From: Semisulcospira habei
Taxonomy: Eukaryota > Mollusca > Gastropoda > Semisulcospiridae
Direction: 5' to 3'
Length of the DNA stretch: 64,000 nt
Assembly (NCBI GenBank): GCA_036245525.1
Contig: BTPG01000003.1
Location: forward strand, 139,657,712-139,721,711
The notes under the pieces were generated by a model that was given only the letters and a program-made list of their open reading frames with translations, was not told the origin of the DNA and searched no databases. Positions 40,691 to 64,000 of the stretch are shown piece by piece (the stretch's first letter is position 1; each line of letters begins with the position of its first letter). Both the position numbers and the translations under genes were made by a program.

Positions 40691-43350
40691 TTGGCTTGTT
40701 CCTTCATTGTCAGCCTGTTGTCAAAAATGACACCCAAGTTGCGGGCCGGGCTAGAAAAGGAGATGGTGCTCACCATCATTGACTCATGAAGATCAGCACT
40801 GCACGTAGAGGAGCACGTCATTCGGAGGGCCTCAGTCTTGTCACTGTTCAGCTGGAGCTTGTTCTGTGTGGTCCACTTCTGAACATCACAAATACAAGCC
40901 TCCGTAGACTGCACCATCCGATCAACATGTTCACGAGGGGAGTGTTTGTACAATTCTGTATCATCTGCATATAAACGATAAGAAACAACGTGACGCTCAA
41001 TGACATGCGACAGGGGCTGTGCATACAAAGTAAAAAGAACAGGCCCCAAAACCGACCCTTGTGGAACGCCACAAAGCAGCTCAACAGGGTGGGACTCAAA
41101 TCCTGCCACTGAAACCATCAGCAAGCGACCAACAAAGTAGGATTTGAAAAATTTCAGTGCAGTGCTTTGAATGCCAAACACATCACGAAGGCGGGCAAGT
41201 AGAATGGCATGGTAAATGGTATCAAACGCTGCGCTCAGATCGAGCAGTCAGAACAGATATTAGCTCCTAATCGCTAGCTGCAAGTAGGTCATTCACAACA
41301 CGCAGCAATGCTGTCTCGGTGCTATGACCAGACCTATATGCTGACCGGAACACATGCCACAGACCATTATTCTTGATATGGTCTAGCAGCTATCTTTTCC
41401 AGAAGCTTTGAAAGAAAAGGTAGGCTGGATTCGGGTCTGTAGTTTTTCAAACTGCGGGGATCAAGTGAAGGTTTCTTTAAGAGCGGCTTAACAATTGCAT
41501 TTTTGAAACAGGTAGGTACAGTGCCGTGCAAGAGGGACTCATTTACAGTAGCTGTAACAACTGGTACAATTGCATCTTTACATTCAAAAAGAAGGGACAA
41601 AGGCACAGTGTGTAGCTCACATGTCTTGAGAGACATCTTACTCATGGCGTCCAGCACTACCTTTTCAGTCACTGGACTAAAGCACGCAAGAGGAGTGCCA
41701 GCAAAACACATAGAATCAAACGAGCAAGATGTCTGAGCATTATCACATTTGTCAATGTTGTCACGTATTATTCTGACTTTGGAACAGAAAAAGCGAGAGA
41801 ACAGTTCTGGGAGATCGCGGATTGGGTGTGGACAAATTTGGTCTTACCCAAGAGTCCATTAGTCACACGGAAAAGTTCTTTGCAAGTACTTGCTGCAGCA
41901 ACGTTTGCGCAGATGAAAGCAGTCTTGGCATTGGTGGTCAAGCGAGTGATCTTATACTTCAAACCATTCAGAATCTGTTTATGAACAGTCAGCCCAGACT
42001 TGAGCCAACACCTCTCTGCCTGACGCCTTTCGTGCTTCAAGGTGCGCAGTTCAGCGGCCACAGACGGATACCAGGGCGTGGAGTGATGCTGCGACACCCG
42101 GCGGCGAGTGGCGGGAGCAAGCTGGTCTAGGACCTCCCGCAGATCAGCGTTGAGTTGCTCGGCAGAGACGTGGGGATGGATGCCGACAAAGTCTGCAACA
42201 TCGGCTATGAACTTGTCATGGTCGATCCCCTTGAGGTTTCTCGAAGTCTTAGTAACAGGCTGCAGCTGAGGTTTGATTGTATCCAAAAGACACAGAACTG
42301 GAAAATGGTCAGAAGACATGGTGTGGCTCACAGAGGCAGACCTAAATATGAAGTCCGCCTCTCTATACACGACCCAGTCGAGTGTATGACCTTTGGTATG
42401 AGTAGGCTGATGCACGCCTTGAGACACACTGAAGGTTTGTAACAGGTCAAGCATACGAGCCGTGCTGGTGTTGGAAGGACAGTCGAATTGAAAGTTGAAG
42501 TCGCCGACAATCACAAGCTTACCACCCAAAGAATTACAGTGCTCCATTAAATCAGCAAACTCGCTGAAAAACGTAGTGTCTGTAAGTCTATTCTTTCTGT
42601 TGGGGGGGGGGGGGGGGGTGGACGGTACAGACAGTACAAGTGCACATGCTGCGGCACAGAAAGTGTAAACTGGGCATGTTTAAACGTTGAATGAGAAAAG
42701 GGGAATGATGATGTGATGTTGGCATGCTCCAATAAACTGTCACGGATCAAAAAAGCCAGTCCTCCACCACGAGTAGCACGGGGGAAGGATCTGAGGCAAT
42801 AGCCAGATGGAGTTATGTCCACACACTTCGCCTCGTCTCCTTGACATTTAAGTCAGGTCTCTGTCAGGAACAACACATCGATGTTCTGGTCATGCACAAA
42901 ATTACATACATCAGTCCTTTTGTCACGCTGTTCCACTGATTGTGCATTGAAATTTATGCTTGGATCAGACAAAATGTCAATATTGTTTTTGTTTAGCATC
43001 CTCTAGCTGCAAATAGATTGGCGCACCTGCAGCTAGTTGCAGAGGTAATAAATGTGGCCGCAAACTGTCATAATTTGATGAAATCTGCGAGATTTAAGTG
43101 TGCAAAATTTGATCGATCGCGTGTCCGATTCGTCAGGCCATATTCTGCTGCTTAGCTGCGTTTACACTACACTAAATACACTAGTCAACATTCTTGTGGG
43201 TTGTACAAATGACAATACGTGGTCAGGTTAGGGGATTTTAGTGTCCTTCAAACTGAAAAAGGCTATTTGATGTTGGGACTACGGTGTGCAAAAGACGATC
43301 TCGGTTGTTCAGAAATAGCCTAGGGTGTCAAGGATTTGGGACTACACTGT
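40573..43350 (-). pseudogene. Second LINE copy, cut at the duplication joint
   Basis: RT (40696-41181, YADD near 40957-40980; 41367-41711), endonuclease (41768-42960) and 5' untranslated region (to about 43350), as at 35678-38550. The C-terminal RT part and 3' tail are absent because the duplication starts inside the RT. The terminal frame at 40573-40690 reads through into non-LINE sequence and is an artefact of the joint. Confidence 0.85.
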
Positions 43351-45508
43351 GCACATGACAGAAACAGGAAACATATCTTGTTTGAAGTACTTTTAATGCA
43401 ACTAGTAGGTATGACATTTCCAAATGCCAAAACAAAAATTAACTTTTAAAGTAAAGCAAATATATTTAGGCGAATAATGTGTATTATGTAAAATAAATTA
43501 TATTTGCAAAACAAGAAAGTTCGTAAAAATATAAAGATGTGACCGGCTTGTGTTTTTTTTAAAAGTCCCTTCTATTTATAGAAGGGACTTTTTAGGATAG
43601 GTTGCGGTGGGGCGAATTTAATAGCATGTCCATGATGTCAAAGGGGGGCAGGCCTAAACCTCTGACAACTGAAGTAACAAGATAAAAAGTACGTCATGTC
43701 TAGTTACGCTAACCTCGCTGCTGAACGTACATTAGGCCGTGTGTGTGTGCGTGTGCGTGTGCGTGCGTGCGTGCGTGTGTGTGTGGAGGCGGGGGAGGGG
43801 GGAGGGGACACAAAACTCTCAGATCATTGCTGTATGCACAAGCTTGAAACTTGGCGAAATCCTTTATTTAAGGGGTGGCTAAGAGAGCCTCCGAGCTTGT
43901 TGTAACTGGATGTCTCATTGAAGACATAAAAGACCGTTTATAGAAAGTAGGTTGACCCAGATTAGAGTCCGTATTTTTGGTCATATTTACTTGAAATTTT
44001 GGATTTAGCTAGTTTCGAGAAAGACATTGGATGAGTTCGTTAGCCAACTTTGTACCTTTTCCACGTTTTGAATATTAATTCCATTTTGCAAGTTTTGGAT
44101 TCACTATACCCCCACCCTCGTCTGCCCTGGGGGACTTGGGTGGGGTTAACTACCTTTTAGTTCCCAGGGTCACCCTGGTCGACCCCACAGGGTGGGTTTT
44201 CCTCTCTATTCTGGGGCATGTGTTTCTGTCTACCCTTGGTCCATTCACCCGTATTTTTATTTTTTAAGCTCTCCCTACTGTCTGCGCTGCCTGTAGCTCT
44301 TGATATTGGACGTGTGTTGCTAAAAGACCGGCTAGCGACATACATTCAATATTCTGTTTAGTTTTTTTTTATTTATTTATTCACAAGCAGTGCAGGCATG
44401 TCCTGAGAAAGTCTTGTTGCTGTCGGGACGTTAAGCAATGTACAACCTACCTGGATCCACTTTAATATACTCCCATCAAATAGTCAGCCCTGGAAGAGGC
44501 TGTGTGGAACAAACAGTCAGCCCTGGAAAAGGCTGCGTGCCTTTCGGATGGGTGACGTGAAACATCAATTTCGTCACTGTGTACACAGGTCCTGAGACTA
44601 ATGATGTCATGACGTCAAGCTTATAGTGACGTCATTTTGCTGCTCCCGCTATTTTCCTTCAGAATTCTGTCTCTACTCCAGCCCACAGTGCGTGCTAATG
44701 GCGGGAAGCGCCGTTTGTCCGTCTTTGTTTGTGTCTGCCGGCGTGTGTGTTGATCAGAAGATGGTTTTGAGAGGAGGGAAATGGATCATAAGGTTAAAAA
44801 TATGAACAACTGTGAATGTTCCTAAAAGAAAAACGCATTTGAGCTCCAAACAATGCGGTAGACGTTTGGATGAAATCCTCATCTTGTTCAATAGAAGATA
44901 TTTCAACATGAAGATCAGACCAAAGACAAAAGGTAGAGACTCTTGACAAGGAGGACAGCTCTCATATAGAAGGGACTTTGTGGATTATGGTTCATCCCAT
45001 CTTGTTTAATGGTGAACTGATGTAAGACGATTCAAAGCCTCAAACTATGGTTGGAATATATTGTATTTACATCTGAATAAAAAGGTAAGATTTGTCTATA
45101 ACACGACTAACAGTTTCGTAACACAACTGACAGTCTCATAACACGACTGACAGTCATCTTGTCATTCGTGTTGCGATTTACATCTGGTTCAATACATCAC
45201 AATAAAGATACAGAATATATTGTTGTTTTACAGCTTGCAAGCTGTTCAGCTTAATATACATCTTCTTTAGATGAAGCTTGCAACGTGACCATTAGAAAAC
45301 ACAGAATGAGCATACCCACAGCTCTTCGTGTCTTTGGTAACACAACTAACATCAGCTGTTAGTTGTATTACCATAGTTAGTTACGGCTAAAAAAAAAAAA
45401 GCAGCAAGGTTTGTAAATCCAACCGTATTTCTTCTTCTTCTTCGTCTTCTTTTTGTGGGAATATTCTGCTCGGATTGAAGTGGTCCATCATGCATGCACT
45501 TCTTGGCT
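40696..45508. repeat. Tandem duplication, unit 2
   Basis: Same content as 35877-40695 at a constant offset of about 4817 bp. The junction CTTCTTGGCT|TGTTCC joins the distal end of unit 1 to the middle of the LINE RT; the two parent sites read TTGACT|TGTTCC and TTGGCT|CAAGTG, sharing CT. Confidence 0.9.
43563..44978. mobile_element. TIR element (1-kb family), duplicated copy
   Basis: Counterpart of 38753-40164 in unit 2, with the same SINE insertion at 44109-44447. Confidence 0.75.
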
Positions 45509-45619
45509 CAAGTGCGATAGCAAAAGTAAGTCTATGAAATAGGCCAGTGGTCATTTGTCCGTCGTAAACGTTAACGATGGTTTTCCATTCAAGACAGACT
45601 TCAAACGTGACCCAGGCCA

Positions 45620-45950
45620 GACCTTTCTAAACGTACCCAATTTTAGTGAAATCTCTCAAAGATCAGGGTCACAGAGGATCAGGAAATACGTCAAAACTAA
45701 CAATATTTTGAAAAAAAGACTTTTATTCTCCCACAAATACTATTCACAACCCGAACCCAAACATAGTATAAAGACACCTGATGGTAAGACCTTCCTATGC
45801 ATACTAATTTGGATGACCATTGGGAATGGTCAAGGTAAAAGAGATCAAGAAATAGGTATGTCAATAGGTATGTGGATTCATATAAAAATGTTTCCAACAA
45901 ATTTTGAATAAAGTGGTTTTCAGACTGACTTTCTGTCGTCCGAAGTTTCT
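45620..45950. repeat. Fragment of the 165-bp GGTCA repeat
   Basis: GATCAGGGTCACAGAGGATC, CACAACCCGAACCCAAACA and AAGACCTTCCTATGCATACT match the array at 16230-17260. Confidence 0.6.
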
Positions 45951-46389
45951 TGCAAATTAAAAAAAAAAAACAGTTATATAGTTCAAGGGGGACCTAAAAA
46001 GGAGTTAGTTACTGTAGGGTTAGTCAATGAACATCCATAAGTAACCTAAACCATTGCATGCAGCTGACATGACTTGTGTGTAACGTGTGTTGTGTTTGTT
46101 GTTCCCACAAATGTTTGTGTTGATCACCCTCACATAAAATACTCAACATTCCAGCCGGGGTATTTTAGCAAAGCAAAACGCATTCTGTCATAACAGACAC
46201 TTTTCCTTTGCCTCTATCATACTTCTTTTTCCTGCATGTATCTTTATTTGACCTTGTAATGGAATTTTGAACTAGTTTATTGACAGTATTTTACTGTATA
46301 TAAAAATCAGACAGCTACATAATGAATAAGTGTAACAATTCAATGTGGGCTAGGGGTGGACGGGGAAGGGGGGGTGGGCAGCGATTTTT
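45951..46389. other. Intergenic DNA, nothing recognised
   Basis: AT-rich, no supported feature. Confidence 0.3.
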
Positions 46390-46790
46390 GCACAGTGTAG
46401 TCCCACATTCTTCACACCGTAGGCCAGCTCGGCGCAACAGCGACCATTCCTGCACATCATAGTCCCAACATCAGGCACCCTTTTCAGCTCGAAACAGACT
46501 AAAATTCCCTAATTTAATCACAGAATACCACTTGTACAACCCGCAAGAATGTTGACTAGTGCATTTAGTGTAGTGTGGACGCTGTTTTGCAGCAGAATCT
46601 GTCCAAACAAATCAGACACGTTATCACACGTTTTGCACACCAAAAGGTCACCGATTTCTTCAGATTATGACAATTTCCCGTTAGCTTTCGAAATTCTGCA
46701 AAAAGCTGCAGGTGTGCCAATATATTTGCAGCTAGCAGATGTTTGAAATGAACAACATCGACCTATATTTTGTCAGATACAAGCATAAAT
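46390..46790 (+). mobile_element. Isolated LINE 5' untranslated region
   Basis: It is the diverged reverse complement of 38140-38550: ACAGTGTAGTCCCACATTCT, AACCCGCAAGAATGTTGACT and TTGCAGCTAGCAGATG are shared. The coding part does not follow; the match ends at AAGCATAAATTGCAG. It may be the stub of a rearranged LINE. Confidence 0.6.
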
Positions 46791-47248
46791 TGCAGCCCAC
46801 TGGGTCTTAGGGGATGTAGTCCCGCCATATACACCGAAGTCCTGTCTACATACCCCGTAAATGTGTTGAGGTAGAAGTATGCAGTTTCAATTGCCTATTC
46901 ACTTCCATGCAACCAGTGCAAACAGGGTTTTATCTCTTCTGCGTCATGGAAGGAAAGCAATAATGGTCCTGTTTGAAGATGATTCAGCCTTACACACAAC
47001 GGGAGGTGACAGTAGCTTAGGTTTTTTTTTTCCTTTCTTTCTTTGCAGGGAAGGGTGTGGAGGGGGAGGGGGTGATGGAGGGGGGCGGAGGGGGGGGGGG
47101 GAGTGTGACTAGGCAGAACCTAAACGGCAAGCTCAAAAGATAACACAACAATGTACATGATTTTTTTTTCTTCAAAACTGTTTTCTTCCCAACAAACAAA
47201 CAAACAAAAAAACAGAAACAAACAAGATGGGATGAACCATAAAGCATA
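46791..47248. other. Intergenic DNA with G-rich tract
   Basis: A G-rich stretch at 47050-47103 and a T run, no gene. Confidence 0.3.
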
Positions 47249-47676
47249 AAGTCCCTTCTAATTGAGAGCTGTCATTGCTGTCAATGGTCTCTACCTTTTG
47301 TCTTTGACCTGATTCTGATGTTGAATTATCTCCTATTGAAAAAATTTCGCAGATCTGCCAATGCGTCAGTGAGTTCTATAAGGGGCGCAGGACATACGCG
47401 TCATTGATTTGTCAAACGGCGGTCATTTGTCATGACGTAAGTTTTAGTTTTTACGTAATTTTATAATTTACGTGATATGAGTTTCACTTTCGCATCATAG
47501 GCTTGAGAAAATGGTGACAAAACTAGACAATTTCAGTCTTGCTATAATTTGTGTGAAAGCAAGTTGTCTTTACCTAGCTACATGATATACTAAGTACACG
47601 GGTCACCTGCATGTTCTTCTGAAAGCACATCGATGTGTGTGTGCGTGCGTGCGCGCGCACGCGCTCCAAACATCTC

Positions 47677-47740
47677 CAAGAGGCATAGATCCTCATGCGC
47701 CTGGAGGGCGCATGAGGATATATTCCACCTGGAGATGCGC
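47677..47740. repeat. Hairpin, family B variant
   Basis: CCAAGAGGCATAGATCCTCA to GCGCCTGGAGGGCGC tip, with the right arm TGAGGATATATTCCACCTGG. A related stub is at 55885-55940. Confidence 0.65.
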
Positions 47741-47752
47741 GCATGTTTGTGT

Positions 47753-47755
47753 GTT

Positions 47756-47791
<36 letters not shown>

Positions 47792-47916
47792 AGTGTGGGT
47801 GGGTGGGTGGGTGGGTGGGTGGGTGAGTGGATGAGTGGGTGAGTGGATGAGTGGGTGAGTGGATGAGTGGGTGAGTGGATGAGTGGGTGAGTGAGTGAGT
47901 GAGTGAGTGAGTGAGA
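47753..47916. repeat. (GT)n and 4-bp/12-bp G-rich minisatellite
   Basis: GT array, then GTGG repeats, then GATGAGTGGGTGAGTG units of 16 bp, then GTGA repeats next to the SINE tail. Confidence 0.9.
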
Positions 47917-48278
47917 GTTGGTTGGTTGTACAATGCTTAACGTCCCGACAGCAACAAGACTTTCTCAGGACGTGCCTGCACTGCTCGTGAAAAATACACT
48001 AAAAAAAGAATATTGAAATGTATGTCGCCAGCCAGTCTAATACGCTAAATAAACCCCATACCATTTAGCAACACACATCCAATATCAAGAGCTACAGACA
48101 GCGCAGACAGTAGGGAGAATTTTAAAAAGTAAAATACAGGTGAACGGACCAAGGGTAGACAGAAACACATGCCCCAAAATACAGAGGAAAACCCACCCTG
48201 TGGGGCTGACCAGGGTGACCCTGGGAACTAAAAAGCAGTCAACCCCACCCAAGTCCGCCAGGGCAGGCGCGGGTGGGG

Positions 48279-48403
<125 letters not shown>

Positions 48404-49099
48404 CGCGCGCGAGAGAGAGAATGACGTCATATTTAGAGTATTATGTCAATGTCTGCGTGGTGACGGAGTTTTCTCTTTTACGTCATCTCCACTGTCTGAC
48501 TTTCTCTAGAAGTCCGCAAGGTTTTTTAGTGTTTTAATTCTTTTCTGAAAATAATTAATTTTTTACTAAAGAAGTTAAAAGGATAAAGAGCTGGCTAACG
48601 AACTCGTCCCAATGTCTTTCTCCAAACTAGCTATATGCAAAAGTTCAAGTAAATCTGACAAAAAGTACGGACTCTAATCTGGGTCAACCGACTTCCTAAA
48701 GACAGTTGTTTATGTCTTCAATGAGACATTTAATTACAATATGTTCGGAGGCTCTCTTAGTCACCCACTTAAGAAAGATTTTCGCCAAGTTTCAAGCTTG
48801 TGTGTACAGAAATATCGGAGATTCTTTACATACATTTGTTTACATACATACGCACACACATACGCACATACATACATAGGCACATACGCACATACGGCGC
48901 TTCCCGCCAAATGTACATTCAGATTCGAGGCTAGCGTAACTAGACATGATGTAATTTTTATCTTGTTACTTCATTTGCCCGCCTTTGACATCATAGACAT
49001 GCTATTAAATTCGCTCCACCGCGACCCGTCCTAAAAAGACCCTTCTATAAATAGAAGGGACTTTTAAAATGAGATAGACAAAAATTACGGACACACTTT

Positions 49100-49407
49100 G
49101 TACCCCTCTCCACGCCCACGCCCTCCCCCCGTACATTTTCTTGAGGGGGGAGGGGGAGGGGGAGGAGGCAGGACCCCTCGATTCCTACACCACAGGATGG
49201 CTCAACTACCCAAAGCTCAAAGGCCATCGGGCCGCCGTTGACCCGCGCACAGCGGTGCGCAGGCCAACGTCGGCCCTATGGCCTTTTGCACATTGGTTAT
49301 AGTAGTCTGTTTCCAGTACAGAATCATTCTCAAGTCTGGGCAACTACAAGGTTTACAATGACTCATTTTGCCAGGTTTCCATCGTTTGCCACATGTATAT
49401 TGTGTTC
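49100..49407. other. Intergenic DNA with palindrome
   Basis: AAAGGCCATCGGGCCGCCGTTG (49219-49240) faces AACGTCGGCCCTATGGCCTTTT (49267-49288), a hairpin around CGCACAGCGGTGCG. Sequence kin of 30730-30779. Confidence 0.5.
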
Positions 49408-49448
49408 TTAACTCATTGGAGACGTGCTGCACACCACCAATGAGTTAA
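49408..49448. repeat. TTAA-ended palindrome, 41 bp
   Basis: TTAACTCATTGG and CCAATGAGTTAA form perfect 12-nt arms whose outer four bases are TTAA. Outer motif shared with 52560-52607. Confidence 0.75.
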
Positions 49449-49973
49449 CAACGTACTACCCACAGTTTCTTTCATTTACGGAATCACAATCTTGTTTTTT
49501 TGTTGTTTTCGCATCATATCCGTTGACTCATTCTGTGATTGTTGTTGTTTTGTTTGTTTGTTGTTTATTTGTGTGTGTGTTTGTTTTTTAATTTGTGTAA
49601 GTTTTTTTTAAAGTTGCACGGTATACCGGAGGGAAAAAAACGGTATGGCACTGCACCGGTACACTACACCGTGTGCAATACTCTGGGCAGTTTATTATTA
49701 GCAATCTATGGGTTTTTGGGAGGATGTTTTGGTGGGTTTGTTTTGTTTTTTTCGCGTAAATGCCTGTCTGTCATAAAAGGCGCGAGTTAACCTGATGAGT
49801 GATGGTCACCATGACACTGACCCTGACCGCCATACTATGAAGACGACGATGACGCTGAACGACGTAGGCGACGACAGCTATGACGCTGATGAATAAGTTA
49901 ACTGACGACAACGATGATGATGCGACGACTGGTTCCTTTTGATGCTGATACAAATCATGATGTTTCAGGTGCC
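49449..49973. other. Upstream region of the C1GALT1-like gene
   Basis: T-rich DNA (49490-49600) then a GA/GACGA-rich stretch (49800-49920). A possible acceptor TGTTTCAG ends at 49968, 5 bp before the start codon, so an untranslated first exon may lie further upstream. No TATA box is evident. Confidence 0.35.
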
Positions 49974-63557
<13,584 letters not shown>

Positions 63558-63782
63558 CAGTTTGTGCGTGGTTCGGTGAAAGTCTGCGTCTCCGATAGTA
63601 GTGTGTGTGCAATTTACAAGTGTTAATTTGCTGCGATTTTGTCAAGTTGTGCATGATGTAAGAGAGACGAAGTTTGTTGAGACGATGTGTGCGAGTGTTT
63701 TTTATTTGCACATTCTAAACGATTCCACCTTCATGGCTCAACTCATTCTGCCCGCGACATACCACAGTGAGATATGGCTCTA

Positions 63783-63865
63783 CCATGATGGTTCAAGGGT
63801 GGAGGCATAATAGCTTAGTTATACACGCCAAGCTATTATGCTACCACCCTGGAACTATCATGGTC
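63783..63865. repeat. Hairpin, family A, downstream of the gene
   Basis: CCATGATGGTTCAAGGGTGG faces CCACCCTGGAACTATCATGG, inner CATAATAGCTT/AAGCTATTATG. It lies 226 bp after the stop codon and could be in the 3' untranslated region. Confidence 0.75.
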
Positions 63866-64000
63866 AATCTGTCTCCTGAATTGTACCTCGGGCACAATGA
63901 GTTATCACACACACGGTTCATAAAATATATTTAAAAAATCGTTTATTCATTGGATGATTATTACAGCTGTTCATGTATTGTCCACAAAAACAGGAAGGTT
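63866..64000. other. Window end, nothing recognised
   Basis: AT-rich; no clear polyadenylation signal for the C1GALT1-like gene was found before the window ends. Confidence 0.3.

Larger units (their letters stand above)
35877..40695. repeat. Tandem duplication, unit 1 (about 4.8 kb)
   Basis: This unit covers most of the LINE from the RT outward, its 5' region, a 1-kb TIR repeat copy and an inserted SINE. It is repeated at 40696-45508. I noticed about half a dozen substitutions plus length changes in homopolymers and GT tracts and one 4-bp indel near 38160. Confidence 0.9.

Noticed and set aside
40573..41181. RT with a novel Arg-rich C-terminus
   Set aside because: The tail comes from the joint of the tandem duplication, not from selection.
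47753..47916. CRISPR-like array
   Set aside because: Units are contiguous simple repeats without unique spacers, in an animal genome.
49914..49973. Upstream in-frame ATG as the start of the C1GALT1-like protein
   Set aside because: It lies before an acceptor-like TTTCAG and adds a polar stretch ahead of the signal anchor; the ATG at 49974 has the better context.

Overview
The window is nuclear DNA of a repeat-rich animal, most likely a lophotrochozoan and probably a marine gastropod mollusc. This rests on one spliced host gene with GT-AG introns, RTE-, L2/CR1- and I-like LINEs, a Gypsy LTR element, a tRNA-derived SINE with a CCAA/CTAA-type tail, an ISL2EU-like DNA transposon, and very long GT, CT and TA microsatellites. 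The species is an inference from style and cannot be proven here. No bacterial-type genes, operons or CRISPR arrays are present.

Layout. 1-4.8 kb: a tRNA-derived SINE, a 48-bp minisatellite, LINE fragments and several perfect or near-perfect hairpins. 4.9-9.5 kb: a decayed Gypsy element on the minus strand that lacks an integrase region. 10-15 kb: LINE 3' ends with CT arrays, and a 5'-truncated LINE (12430-14421) that keeps a 646-codon open frame and a 38-bp target-site duplication. 16.2-17.3 kb: a degenerate repeat of about 165 bp carrying AGGTCA-type half sites. 18.9-23.2 kb: a probably full-length RTE-type LINE with a 15-bp target duplication, itself split by a solo LTR of the Gypsy family. 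23.35-30.6 kb: a DNA transposon with two convergent spliced genes, a THAP-DDE transposase and a SWIM-YqaJ-PHD protein, each with a frame break. 33.2-38.6 kb: an L2/CR1-like LINE, shown twice because of an unmerged contig overlap at a 10-N gap. 35.9-45.5 kb: a near-identical tandem duplication of 4.8 kb. 45.5-49.4 kb: more dispersed repeats.

The only convincing host gene is a C1GALT1-like core-1 beta-1,3-galactosyltransferase on the plus strand. It has five coding exons from 49974 to 63557 that join in frame into 318 codons plus stop. Its introns are full of transposons, minisatellites and short palindromes.

The most interesting unexplained structure is a group of short foldback elements, 41 to about 290 bp. 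Several begin and end exactly in TTAA, often TTAACCC...GGGTTAA, and carry internal hairpins with arms up to 46 nt. They occur across the window and in introns 1, 2 and 3 of the glycosyltransferase gene. The TTAA ends suggest piggyBac-type mobilisation, but no piggyBac transposase is in the window.
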